Of a stretch of DNA of 64,000 bases, positions 31,929-42,687 are shown one piece after another. Position numbers and translations under genes: made by a program. Within the stretch, counting starts at the first letter, position 1. The number at the start of each line of letters is the position of its first letter. The DNA is from Corylus avellana. Lineage: Eukaryota > Streptophyta > Magnoliopsida > Fagales > Betulaceae. The notes below the pieces were generated by a model that saw only the letters and a list, made by a program, of their open reading frames with translations, was not told the origin of the DNA and ran no database searches. The stretch is taken from assembly GCF_901000735.1 (NCBI RefSeq), contig NC_081543.1, positions 15,341,574 to 15,405,573 of the forward strand, given 5' to 3'.

Positions 31929-32790
31929 TTTGATATGTAAGACATAGGTAAAGCGAATGTCATATTGGACATTAAAGTTATTAGGGATAATGATTGCATT
32001 ATTTTATCTCATACATATTATGTTGAAAAGATGTTTAAAAGATTTGAGCACTTTTATTATCCACCTATGTCTACACCATATGATTCAAAAATACACTTGG
32101 TTAAGAATCATGGTGATGGTGTTTTTGCAAGAAAAATATGCACAAATCATTGGTAGCTTGATGTTTTGACAAACTGTATATGCCTTGGTATTACATATAT
32201 TGTTAGTAAATTGAGTAGATATACTCATAATCATGGCATTGAGCCATTGTGATGCGATCTCTAAATTGTTGAGATTCTCAAAGGGCGCAATTAATTTTGG
32301 TTTGTTTTATTGTGATTATCCTGCTATATTGAAAGGAATGCAACTGTATTATTGATTCAGATAAGCAAAGCCTACTAATGGCTATTATGTGTTTACTCTG
32401 GTTGGATGAGCTATCTCTTGAAAGTCCTCAAAAAGACTTGCATAGCAAGGTTTACTATGGAGTCAGAGTTAATTGCCTTGAAGAAGGCATGAACTGAAGA
32501 TGAATGACTAACGAACCTATTGGTTAATTTATTTAATTTGCCTTTATATGCTAACATAGCTGGATCTATGTGTTTATTGTGATTGTCAGGATGGCAAAGC
32601 TCAAGTAAAGAATTTATAATGAGAAAGTGCACAGTATTGTGAGGTAGCTTATTGAGACCGGTATATGTCCATGGACTTTGTGAGGTCATAAAAGAACTCT
32701 GCAGATTCTTTGACCATGCCACTAGCAAGAAGCCTAGTGAGAGAAGCATCGAGGGGGATAGGACTGATACCCAAATCATGACACTGTGAT
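31929..32790 (+). pseudogene. Ty1/copia RT C-terminus and RNase H, heavily decayed
   Basis: The plus strand shows, across several frames with stops, VIRDNDCIILSHTYYVEKMFKR, STPYDSKIHL, EKYAQIIGSLMF, then LLRFSKGAINFGLFYCDYPAIL and TNGYYVFTL. These are collinear with the end of copia RT and the RNase H domain. The catalytic Asp of the usual 'YCDANW' motif and the 'ES E' motif are lost. It belongs with the LTR at 33602-34542. Confidence 0.6.
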
Positions 32791-32924
32791 TGATACCCAA
32801 CCTCTGTGATTGGAGATCCCATGAATGAGGTTTAATGGGAAACGAAGTCACAAGTGAAATGAGGTATGGTATTGTCAATTTATGTTTACTAACTATCTTG
32901 TTGAGAAGATTAATGATGAGTCCA

Positions 32925-33305
32925 TCCCTATGGTGTAAGACAGTACAAGATGCAGAGTGATTAAGGATGAGCTTAAAGCTCTTAATGGATCCATAGTCCC
33001 TACCAGTTGGGATGGGGTGTTCCCTGCACACACTCTTGATGGATACCACCTATATGAGTGTGGAGGTGCTATCTCCTATGAGACTTGGGTAGGTCTCTAG
33101 AGCGCTCATGAAAGCCATTTTATGGTGTAATAACAAAAGATGCAGAGTGAGTAAGGATGAGTTTAAAACTCTTAATGGGTCCATAGTCCCTACTTGTTGG
33201 GATGGGATGTTCTCTGCACACATTCTTGATGGACGCCACCTATGTGAGTGTGAAGGTGGTACCGCCTTCTATGAGACTTTGGCAAGTCTTTAGAGCACTC
33301 ATGAA
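32925..33305 (+). repeat. two tandem copies of a roughly 187-bp unit in the copia 3' region
   Basis: Copy 1 (about 32925-33112) and copy 2 (about 33113-33305) both carry GATGCAGAGTGA(T/G)TAAGGATGAG, then TCCATAGTCCCTAC, GGGATG and CTTGATGGA. They differ by roughly 10 percent by eye. Confidence 0.75.
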
Positions 33306-33601
33306 GCCCAGAGGCGCATGGCCTGTATAAGGCGCCAACCCGCTATAAAACAACCCAATTTTCTTTATTTGATTTGATTTGACTTTTTGTTTATTTGATT
33401 TGATTTGATTTTTTGTTTTTGGAGAAAGTTATGTAGATGATAAGTTTGTTTAACTTGTGGATTTGGTTAAAAGAGTTTAACTCTACCACGATTCATTAAG
33501 TTCCTACTTATTTATCCTAGGTGTGGTTAAAACTTTCGGGTACCACATCGATGCATGCTTTCAATCTCCTTTTATTCTAATGTTTGTAACATGTGGGGGA
33601 T
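33306..33601 (+). mobile_element. copia 3' internal end with polypurine tract
   Basis: Non-coding. TTTGATTTGATTTG repeats at 33360-33415. Ends in the PPT ATGTGGGGGAT at 33591-33601, directly before an LTR start. Confidence 0.55.
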
Positions 33602-34542
33602 TGTTGTAGTATTTGGTACAAACATTCATTTTTTAGTTACTTGAAAATGTTTTATCATTTGATATTATCTTCATGAGTTTTTATGAGAAATAAAAATCAT
33701 CTTTAACCATTTTGGTTTATAACCGTTTGTATTTATTACTTGGTTATGAGATATAACTTTTATGACCGTTTGTGTTTATTACTTGGTTATGAGTTATTAA
33801 ATAAAAATTAGTTTTAATTGATTTTTATAGTTTTGACCGTTAGTCTTTAACAACTTTTATTGTAGTTTGACCATTTGATTATTAACAAATGTTTTACCCT
33901 TTTTTGGTGTTATTTCATTAACCCATTGATTTCCTTACCGTTTTATAACCGTTTGGAGTTAATATGTTTTATTGCATTTTATAACAAGTTTTATGCTTGG
34001 GAGTTTTTAACGTTTTGACCGTTTGGTCATTAGATTTCCTTTATGACATACTTTCCAGCACTTGTATATATAGATATACTAATACATTGAAGGTAAGAAC
34101 ATATATGATAGATAGAAGAAAAAATCGCTTATTTCTATCTAAGGCTAAGGCCGTATAGTATGTTGCAAAACACTTGTTTCATGGCATATGCTTTATTATT
34201 GGTTTTTTTACAAAATAATATTCTGAAGTCCCTCATCAATTTTGACAATTGGGTTATTCTATTACTCTTCGTTATTTGGAAATGCGTCCTTAACGAAGAT
34301 AGACGCTATAGTCTAATACTGGGAGGTTGCGTGTAAAAGGATCCTATCGCACCGAGTTATACACTCTTGGAGGCACGAATCAACCTTTAAAGACAACGCT
34401 CTTGCGTGATTCTATAGCATTGTGAGATATTTCCATACTCTATTTTCATCTCTTGTATTTTATTTATTTTATTGTTAATATTCATATTGTAACTATTTTA
34501 TATCAATGAGAATTTGTGCACCATCCAAAATTATTTCCAACA
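33602..34542 (+). mobile_element. copia 3' LTR (about 941 bp), TG...CA
   Basis: Starts TGTTGTAGTATTTGGTACAA after the PPT and ends TTATTTCCAACA. Contains repeated GACCGTTTG/TAACCGTTTG words (33720-34030) and TATATATAGATATAC (about 34066). The 5' LTR is not in the window. Confidence 0.6.
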
Positions 34543-34842
34543 CATTGTCCACCTAGCCATCGTGCACCTGCCACTGCTCCACCACCCTCCCAAAATTTTT
34601 ACTTGGGTTCTGCCCATCAGGTGTATGATCAACCCTCCAGCAATCTTTATTCAGGGTTACGATCCAGGCCCTCACAACAAGCATGTCAGAAACCTGTAAA
34701 AATTAAAAAAACAAAAAACAAAAAACAAAAAAAAAGAAAAAGAAATATATATAATATAAATAAACCTGATATATATATATATATATATATTTATTTATTT
34801 ATTTCTGACGTGCTAAAAATAGCACATCAAAAACCTGTATAA
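34543..34842 (+). other. Pro-rich coding-like fragment and CACTA-type repeat remnant
   Basis: From 34549 to about 34700 an open frame with Pro/Ser-rich composition (PPSHRAPATAPPPSQNFYLG) looks like a fragment of an exon from an unidentified protein. It ends in GTCAGAAACCTGTAAAAATT. At 34805-34842 a TGACGTGCTAAAAATAGCACATCA hairpin resembles the subterminal words of the CACTA end at 27117. TA runs separate the pieces. Confidence 0.3.
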
Positions 34843-35054
34843 AAATAATAATAATAATAATAAAACATAAAAAAATGAAATATATATAAGATAAATAAAC
34901 CAGATATATATATATATATATGAGTTGATATAAGCTGAAGGATTGAAGACATAATGATAAATTTAAACAAAGACTACAGATAATATTCTAGGCTGAATAT
35001 GAACAGAATCTCTGGATGGATACACAAAGATATAAACATAATTATGAATATGAA

Positions 35055-35154
35055 NNNNNNNNNNNNNNNNNNNNNNNNNNNNNNNNNNNNNNNNNNNNNN
35101 NNNNNNNNNNNNNNNNNNNNNNNNNNNNNNNNNNNNNNNNNNNNNNNNNNNNNN
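35055..35154. other. assembly gap (100 N)
   Basis: Borders the 3' end of pararetrovirus copy C. Confidence 0.99.
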
Positions 35155-35171
35155 TTGGGCTTCTCTATGTC

Positions 35172-36455
35172 TCAATCTTCACCAAGATCGTAGGGGTCTT
35201 GGGCTTCCTGGTAAATGGATTGTACTTGGTTTGTTGAAGAGGAGGACGAAGCTAGGCTTTGTTCTCCTTGTTCTTCAATGCCTTCAGCTTTTAGGAGAAG
35301 GCTTCTACAAAGGTCTTTGAGGTCTTCTTTACATTGGACATGGGCCATGGCTGCTGCAATTTCTGTCTGTAGATGTGATTTACTTGCCAAGAATTGGCTT
35401 TGAGTGGTGAAGGAAGGGAATTCTCTCTGTATTGATGAAAGTATTTTCTGAATGTTGAATTTGTCCCACCAGTGGACATATCTGTTTCTTCTGCAAATTC
35501 CTTGATCAATGGTATAATCCCATTTGAAGAGCCATGGGATTTTATATTTCTTTGCCATATGGAGCAAGGAAGGAAATTGACTTTCTGCTTCATTAACTCT
35601 GTAGGCTGTAGGGAACTGCTGTAATGCATCTGCAAGTTTTGGGGATAAAATCTCAGGAATAATCCCATGACTTTGCCACCATCTGTTGAACCAAATAGGG
35701 AGCTGACTGCTGAAGTTGTTATCAAAACAAAGATACCAAGAATGACTGTTATTATTGTTTTGATAAAGAAGTACTTTTGACCATGCTTCAATGTAATCAT
35801 AGTAGTTGTATTGAACTTGGTGGCCCTGCAGGACTTTGAGAGTAGCTGGGTGATCCCATTCTTTTGCTGAAATGATCTTTGTGATATACATTTTATCAAA
35901 GATTATTCTTTTCTGTTTTGGATCAAATTTGTCAGGGACAAAGTCTTTGGTAATAGATGTTGTTTGGAGTAAAATGTCTCTATAGAAATTGATGGATTTA
36001 GATCGGCTAAATGGAATGAAATTCCATTTAGGAGGAAAATAATTCTTTACAAGATCCAAAGGATTCTTGAGATGACACTGGTCATGTTCTATAAAAAACA
36101 GGTTTTCTATATAGGTTTTTTGGAGAAACCTAGATCTATTGGTATGGGTAATTGGTTGGTTGGTATAGAATTTTTGCTGCTGTATGAGTTTCGAAGAGTT
36201 CTAATGGGTAGGGATAACGGTTGCTGTAGGACATTCTACCAACTGGTAAGGGTCCGGATGACTTGCGGATGCTAAAGTGGATGAAAAAGTAGGTCTTGAG
36301 GAACCAAGAACCTGAAACTTGTTTAAAATGTTAATGGGTGAACATGTGTCATAGGGGTTTACATTTGCTGGGCTCAGGACTATATGGTGACTTGGTTGTG
36401 ACTTGATGGAAGGTGTTTTATTTTTGTTTTTACTGAATTGTAGCTTTTCAACCAT
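35172..36455 (-). pseudogene. endogenous pararetrovirus ORF2-like protein, copy C (single premature stop)
   Basis: The best preserved of the three copies: one minus-strand frame of 428 codons including the stop, from ATG 36455 to 35172, broken only by a TAG at 36201-36203, where copy B has CAG. It has a Ser/Pro-rich N-terminus, then VKNYFPPKWNFIP, YYDYIEAWSKVLLYQ, SSQLPIWFNRWWQSHG, KYKIPWLFKWDY and an acidic end finishing DPYDLGED. The Trp-rich blocks line up with the diverged copy at 4344-5597. No known domain is recognised. Role unknown; florendoviruses have an uncharacterised ORF2 in this position. Confidence 0.7.
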
Positions 36456-36459
36456 CTTT

Positions 36460-37105
36460 TCCTTGCAAAAATTCACGAGTGAGGAAATCAGGTATAAAAT
36501 TTTGATCTCCTTTGATTGTATTCAATATCAAAATCAAAGATGCTTAAAATTGATTGCCATCTGGCAAAAATCTATTTACTTGCTATATTTTGAACATTTT
36601 TTTCTAAAACATGTTTTGCACTTTTGCAATCGACTCGAATTAAAAATTTTTGGTTTAACAAATCACTTTGAAACTTTGAGATGCACAATACTATAGATAA
36701 AATTTCTTTTTTAATAGTACTATAATTACTTTGTGCTGAATTCCAAATTATTGAATGGAAACAAACAATTTGTTCAGGAGAATCTGGAGAGATTTTCTAT
36801 TTGAGAATACCCCTGTATCCATTGTTGAAGGCGTCTGTTTCTACAATTTTGAAAACTTTTACGTTAGGAATGCCAAGGCAGGGCAAAGTCTTGACATATT
36901 TTTTGACTTCTTGGACAATTGAAGTATGAAGATCTGTCCAAGGTAGAGGGTTGCTTTTAAGACGATCATACAATGGTTTGCAATGTTTTCTAGGATTTTG
37001 ATAAAATTCAGCAACATAATTTAAAGATCCTATGAACCTTTGAAGCTGGTTTTTTATCAAGGATGATATCAGGAAATTTGTTTGCAAATTGAATGGCCCG
37101 ATCAA
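36460..37105 (-). pseudogene. endogenous pararetrovirus RNase H domain, copy C (broken)
   Basis: Homologous to copy B. The first frame (37105-36797) ends at a TAG replacing a Gln codon just after IVETDAFNNGYRGILK. Relative to copy B the active-site context changes from EIDAS to ETDAF and a Gly becomes Arg. The rest (about 36790-36460) is readable until the ORF2 overlap (GGAAAAGATGGTTGA). Confidence 0.7.
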
Positions 37106-37723
37106 TGGGTTTAACCATTCCTTGACTGATGTTGAATCCTAGAAATCTGATTTTTGTTTGAAACAAATTGATTTTTGTAGCTGAAACAACTAAACCACTA
37201 ACTTTGATGATATTGAGAAACGAATGAAGATGTTTCCAGTGTTCATCAATTGACTTTGAAAATATGAGGACATCATCTATATAAACAATTGAGAAATGTG
37301 CTATAGGGTCAAAGATTCCATTCATGATATTTTGAAATTCACTTGGGACATTTTTTAACCCAAAGGGCATGACATTCCATTCATAGTGGCCAAATGGTGT
37401 AACAAATGCTGTTTTGTATCTATTATGTTCATGGATTTGGATATACCAGAATCCACTTTTCATATCAAATTTTGAAGCACATTGGCTTGACCTATTATGT
37501 TTATCAGGTCCTTTTCGTTTGGAATAGGATATCTTATCCACTGTAAGACTTTATTAAGAGGTTTGTAGTTTATTACTAATCTTGGAGCTCCTCTTTCTAA
37601 TTCTGCATTTTTCTGTAGGTAAAAGGCTGAACAAGACCAATGGTACTTGCTTTTTCTAATTATTCCCTTGTTAAGCAATTCTTTAATTTCAATTTTACAA
37701 AGTTCCATTAAATCTTGATTCAT
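37008..37723 (-). pseudogene. endogenous pararetrovirus reverse transcriptase, copy C, frameshifted
   Basis: Frames 37723-37460 and 37541-37008 overlap: the first holds APRLVINYKPLNKVLQWIRY, the second FDMKSGFWYIQIHEHNRYKTAF, MPFGLKNVPSEFQ, the YIDD catalytic box (minus strand 37282-37271) and FLGFNI. A frameshift near 37480 separates palm and fingers, and another near 37050 precedes RNase H. The catalytic YIDD is intact. The Lys-rich lead extends to about 38004. Confidence 0.75.
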
Positions 37724-38055
37724 TTGAATGGGTCTAGCTTTAGTAGGAATATTTCTTTCACTGAAATCTTTTACATAAGGAGTTTTACTATATGCTTTTT
37801 CCTATGCCAAAAGGCATTGGGGAGATCAGAACAAACTTCATTTTGTATTTTTTCTTTGAATCTTTCAATTTTCTGTAAAAGGATGTCACTTGATAGTTGT
37901 TGTTCGATTCTTTTATTTTTAATTTCTTCTTTTAGGGAGTTCAAATGCTTGCTCTTATTCTGTAAAATGTTAATTGTTTTAAAACTTGAAACTTCTTTTA
38001 ACATATTGAGATCTTTAGTATGGGGTCTTTTGAAGAATTTAAATTTTACTTTCTC

Positions 38056-38400
38056 TCATAAGACTTTTGTGATAATTCCTTTGTGATATGTAGTCAAAGG
38101 ATATAAAAGACATAAAAAGGGATTTCCTAATATGACCTTTGAATCAGGCATGTTTTTTATTAGGACAAATGAAGTTTTGAAACAAACATGATCTTGACAG
38201 ACATGTGCTTTAAGTAACTTGTAATCTATCTGCATTTCACTGCCATTGGCTGATGATAAATGTTCTGTAGTTTTTGAATAATATTTAGTAGGTATCAAAG
38301 TTATAACTTCAAATTCGAATTCACCATTAATGATTATTGTTACTCTAGAGTGCCATTTTTGGAAAAGGATTCTATCAATTATGTTTAAGTATTTTTCATC
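38056..38400 (-). pseudogene. endogenous pararetrovirus aspartic protease, copy C, active site deleted
   Basis: Collinear with the copy B protease (30546-30980), but 42 bp are missing at about 38298-38305. The flanks EFEVI and PT.YYSKTTEHLSSAN are joined in frame and the whole D-S-D-A-D segment is gone, so this copy cannot encode a working protease. Downstream NMPDSKVILGNPFLCLLYP is retained. Confidence 0.7.
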
Positions 38401-38593
38401 TGTAGTTTCTTTAAAGATTAAACTTTTGGTTGATGATTTTGTAGATTTTTCGTCTTCTGATTCTTGTCCACTTTCAGATTGACTCTGTTCAAAATTTTTT
38501 TTTATTAATCTTTAAAATCATTACTCCTTGTTCCAATTCTTTGTTTTTGGCTTTTAAATCTTTTATTTGTATTTTGATTTCATTGACTTCATG

Positions 38594-39060
38594 CTATAAA
38601 TCTTGGAGGGTTACTTTCCTTTGTTTTGATTTAAATCTATTGAGGATTTTATCAATACTAATTTGTGGTTCTATAATTTTTGTTGGTCCATTTTTTGTTT
38701 CATTTTTTATTAAATTACTCTTGAATTTTTTAAGGTATTTGGCTTTAGTTTCTGGGTCTTCTATTCCTTCTATCAAATCAATTAACATTTCTTCATGTTT
38801 AGTTAGTACATTTATCTTAAGTTTTGTTTTACAACATGAATCTTTGCAACCTAGTTCTATCTCTGAATTACTAGAATTTTGACTTGATTCATAATCTGTT
38901 GAGGTGTTAAAAATTTCATCTTCATTGTCACTAGAATCTGAATTTCTGAGTTCTAAGATTTTATACAAATCTTCTTTTTCTTTGTTGAAAATTTTTTGAT
39001 TTTATCTTTTACTTTGCACTCATTTTTGTAATTGCCTGTTTTTCCACATTTGAAGCATTT
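38594..39060 (-). pseudogene. endogenous pararetrovirus capsid C-terminus with mutated zinc knuckle, copy C
   Basis: The minus strand at about 39057-39016 encodes the knuckle as C-X2-C-X4-N-X4-C: the zinc-binding His is Asn (GNYKNEC), whereas copy B keeps His. The acidic tail (38968-38594, 124 codons open) contains GCKDSCCKTK and a Lys-rich helix ending at a stop near 38594. Confidence 0.65.
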
Positions 39061-39167
39061 TACTTTCTTTTTATCCTATTTTTCGTTTTTTGGGTTTTTG
39101 TAATATTTTTGACTGTTTTCCTGACCTGACATAAGCGAGTTTAACAAATCAATATATGCTTTATATA

Positions 39168-39267
39168 NNNNNNNNNNNNNNNNNNNNNNNNNNNNNNNNN
39201 NNNNNNNNNNNNNNNNNNNNNNNNNNNNNNNNNNNNNNNNNNNNNNNNNNNNNNNNNNNNNNNNNNN
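39168..39267. other. assembly gap (100 N)
   Basis: Sits between pararetrovirus copy C and the PGG relic. Confidence 0.99.
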
Positions 39268-39284
39268 ATATTATTCCTCCGTCA

Positions 39285-39603
39285 AAAAACAAAAATGAAA
39301 AATGACACGCGCAATATTTTGTTGGTGGCTACTGCGTTGCTTGTAGCAGTCACCTTCCAAGCAATGGTGAACCCTCCTTGAAAAGTTTTGCAAGAGGACT
39401 GCCCTCCGCTTCCTACAACCAATAACTCCAATAGTATTGCCCCGACCTCACACCATGTGGGCCAAACAACCATGGGTTTAGCCCGTTTCATTGTACTTTC
39501 AGTTTTAAATCTGACATCCTTTTGTGTAACGGTCTTTACAATATTCGTCCTCCTGCCAGGTGGTTTTAGAAGTGGACTGTTTAGCATACCTCTTTATAAA
39601 TAA
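39285..39603 (+). pseudogene. PGG-domain fragment of an ankyrin/PGG membrane protein, nonsense mutated
   Basis: A plus-strand frame reads RNILLVATALLVAVTFQAMVNPP, then TGA at 39379-39381 where the Gly-Gly of the PGG signature is expected, then EDCPPLP, a HHVGQTTMG block and a hydrophobic helix (IVLSVLNLTSFCVTVFTIFV) to a stop at 39603. This is the C-terminal PGG/transmembrane part of an ankyrin-type protein, of a different subtype from gene 1 because it keeps the NPP and HVGQ motifs. The upstream ankyrin exons would lie in the gap or are lost. Confidence 0.6.
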
Positions 39604-40594
39604 AAAGGGGTAAAAAGTGGTTTTAGGAGTTTTAGAAGAAAGAGAAAGAGTGTGTGTGTGTGTGTAAGGAAGAAGAGAGGTGTGAACTGTAAAGTGAACC
39701 CTGAGTGGTTAAATGGCTAAAAACAATATATATATATGCACTCGGTTCTGGTTTCTCGGTTTTTACCGGGTGCCAAAAACTGGGACCGGAACCGGGGTCC
39801 GGATTTTTTGTTTTTTTTGCAACCGGAACTATAACCAGGAAACTATCGGAACGGCTTTCCATGTAATTTTTGATAGCCCTACTGTCAGCAACATTCTTGC
39901 AAGATTTTGGGTACTAGTCCCACATGCTTTCGCTAGTCAAAAAACGTGTTGGCCATTCTCTACCCATTCCAGTGTTCCTCGTTGGTCAGAGGACACCATC
40001 TACATCAGCGTGGTACTCGTTTGGTCAGAGCCCACTCCAATCAGTGCCCAAATTCTGATTCGATGGCATTGTGCAACCGATTTCATCACTCCCGTCGAAC
40101 ACCCAAGCCACAGCAAGCCCACCACTTTGTGTTGTCAGATTTGCCCCACCCATCCCTCAGTTTCTCCGTTGGTTCAAATTTTTTTCCGTTGGATTTGTTG
40201 ATCACTGTAAGACAAGAAGAAAAGAAAAATTGCTCTCGGGAGGGTCAATTTTTATTTTTTATTTTTTCCACTGTGGTTAAACACTCTGCACAAGAAAAAG
40301 CAATTGCTCCTGGGTAAAGCACGGTCAGCAGGTGCTTTCATTCCTAACCTACTATCCTTTTTTCTTTTTTCTTTTTTTCATTTTTTTTTTTATTTGTTGT
40401 TACTCATTTTGTTTTGACTTTTAGACCTAGCCCAATTCTTACATTCAACAATTTTTTTAAAGCCCATCTACACAAACCAATACACTTCCATGTCTTCCAT
40501 GTCATAAACTACAGGTAGTTTAGCCATCCTCCCTAAGCTATAGATCGTTTAGTGTTCCCTTCAAAAAAAAAAAAAAAAAACCATAGTCTTCAAC
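39604..40594. other. intergenic, no gene seen
   Basis: Contains a (GT)n run (about 39650-39664), an ACCGG-rich patch (39750-39840), overlapping plus-strand frames at 39713-40317 without recognisable domains, T-rich tracts and a poly-A run (40564-40580) just before the copia coding region. No 5' LTR or tRNA-Met primer site was found. Confidence 0.45.
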
Positions 40595-41586
40595 ATGACC
40601 AAAACCACACCTTCTATCATTTCCATACCTCCCTCCCAAGATCCCAATCATCATCTATACCTCCACCATTCCGATCACCCTGGTGTAGTATTGGCATCTC
40701 ATCTCTTAATGGAGAAAATTATCAAACTTGGAACTGGGCAATCATTATGGCTCTCAGCGCCAAGAACAAGCTCGAATTCATTGACGGGACCATCTCTTCA
40801 CCAATGATCTCCTCTGAAGATTATCCGCAATGAAGCCGTTGCAACAATATGGTAAAATCTTGGTTATTAAATTCCATTTCTAATGACATTTGCACTAGTG
40901 TTATTTATTGCAACCTTACGAGCGACATTTGGTTGGATCTTAAAGAGCGATTTTCTCAAGTGAATGGTCCTCGCATGTTCCAACTAGAGCAAGATATCAG
41001 CACCCTCGTTCAAGGCACCATGCCTATCGCCACATACTTCACAAAACTCAAAGGGTTATGGGATGAATTATCAGCACTTTAGCCCAGCTCTCTTTGCACC
41101 TGTGGCGCACTAAAGGAGGACCTTAAACTACAGCAATGTCAGCGTACTATCAAGTTCCTCATGGGTCTCAATGAGTCATATGCAGCTGTTCGGGGACATA
41201 TCCTCTTGATAGAACCATTGCCTTCAGTCAGTCCTGTATATGCCTTGGTCCTTCAAGAGGAACGCCAACGCAGCATTACCATCCCACCCACCATTGAGGG
41301 CATTGCCTTGGCTGCAAAAGGCAATCTACCACCACGGAAGGACAACCGATCTGGCTTTCAGAAGAAGGAAAGACCGAAATGCATTTATTGCGGTCGTGAT
41401 GGTCATACTACTGAGCGGTGCTACCAACTTCACGGATTCCCTCCTACTCATCTCCAGATTGACGCAGGCTCAGGCTCTAGTCTTAAGCCGCATGCTCATC
41501 AGGTTTCCACTACCAACAGTTTTCCTTTTACACCTGATCAATGCCAACAGCTCCTTGCAATTTTGAATAATGTCATTCCACAATAG
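40595..41586 (+). pseudogene. Ty1/copia gag with zinc knuckle
   Basis: Gag is read across three frames: 40595-40833 (LNGENYQTWNWAIIMAL, the typical gag start region, needing a frameshift), 40849-41082 (SDIWLDLKERFSQVNGPRMF; YFTKLKGLWDEL) and 41161-41586 (LMGLNESYAAVRGHILL). The knuckle KCIYCGRDGHTTERCYQLHG is an intact CCHC. In-frame stops at about 40831, 41080 and 41584 inactivate it. It forms one element with the pol region that follows. Confidence 0.8.
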
Positions 41587-42687
41587 TCCATGGCCCACCA
41601 AGCAAGTAGTACCGAACCATCTCTATCAGGTACATCTTTTGTCTTATTTGATGATTCATTATGGATTCTTGATAGTGGTGCTACTGATCATATGGTATGT
41701 TCTCCCACTGCCATGACCCAGTCCTATCCTATTCATGGTCGTACTGTCTAATTACCTGATGGCTCATATGCTTCTGTAACTCACATTGGATCTGTGACTT
41801 TTTCCCCATCACTCATCCTTCATAATGTCCTTTGTGTTCCTATTTTTCATTTTAACCTGATCTCTATGCGTACACTATGTAGGACATTGCATTGTCTCAT
41901 TATTTTTTCTTCTCATTTTTGATTCATCTAGGACCTTCGCTCGATGAAGATGATTGGTCTGGACACTGAGCAGGATGGCCTGTATTACTTCACCAACACG
42001 AGACCCTCACGGTGTCAAGTGGCAAAGTCAACCCCACAGCTTTGGCATCGCCAATTAGGTCACCTCTCCAATAAAGTTTTGTCATTTCTTTCCAATAATG
42101 TATCTGAAATTTGTAGTTCAAATTCAGAACAATGTTTTGTTTGTCCTCTAGCTAAGCAAACACGTATTCCGTTTCTAACTAGTCAAATTTCTTCTATTGC
42201 ACCTTTTGCATTAATACATGTTGATATTTGGGGTGGTTACTGCACATCTTCCATTAATGGGGCACATTATTTTCTGACCATTGTTGATGACTACACCCAA
42301 TGTACATGGGTATATTTGATGAAACATAAATCTAAGGCTCGCTTTCTTCTACAATCCTTCATTAACCTTTTCGAGAACCTATTCTCAACTACCATCAAAG
42401 TTATTCGTAGTGACAATGGCTCTGAATTCAACATTCCATCCTTTTATTTTAACAAAGGAATCATCGATCAGACCAATTGTGTTTCTACTCCCCAACAGAA
42501 TGAAGTTGTTGAACGTAAGCATCGTCACCTTCTCAATATGTCCCGAGCCTTACTCTTTCAAGCCCACTTACCCACACATTTCTGGAGAGACGCTATCCTC
42601 ACCGCTACCTATTTGATCAATAGAACCCCTACCCCCCTCCTATCTGGAAAATCTCCATATGAGAAGTTACACAACTCGAAACCTTAA
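41587..42687 (+). pseudogene. Ty1/copia protease and integrase
   Basis: The protease region has the active-site motif LWILDSGATDHM at about 41659-41694 and is then interrupted by stops. From 41944 an open frame carries GAG-pre-integrase (LWHRQLGHLSNKVLSFL with CFVCPLAKQ) and the integrase core: HVDIWGG (Asp), IRSDNGSEF (Asp) and NEVVERKHRHL (Glu), so the DDE triad is intact. A TAA at 42685-42687 ends it before the C-terminal domain; the sequence continues readable beyond the stop. Confidence 0.8.

Noticed and set aside
27823..39167. Ty3/gypsy element as the source of the RT copies B and C
   Set aside because: No integrase follows RNase H; instead an ORF2 homologous to the one preceding the viral promoter follows, and the movement protein occurs in the related locus.
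40552..40594. Copia 5' LTR upstream of gag
   Set aside because: No match to the 3' LTR at 44781-45024 and no tRNA-Met site could be found.
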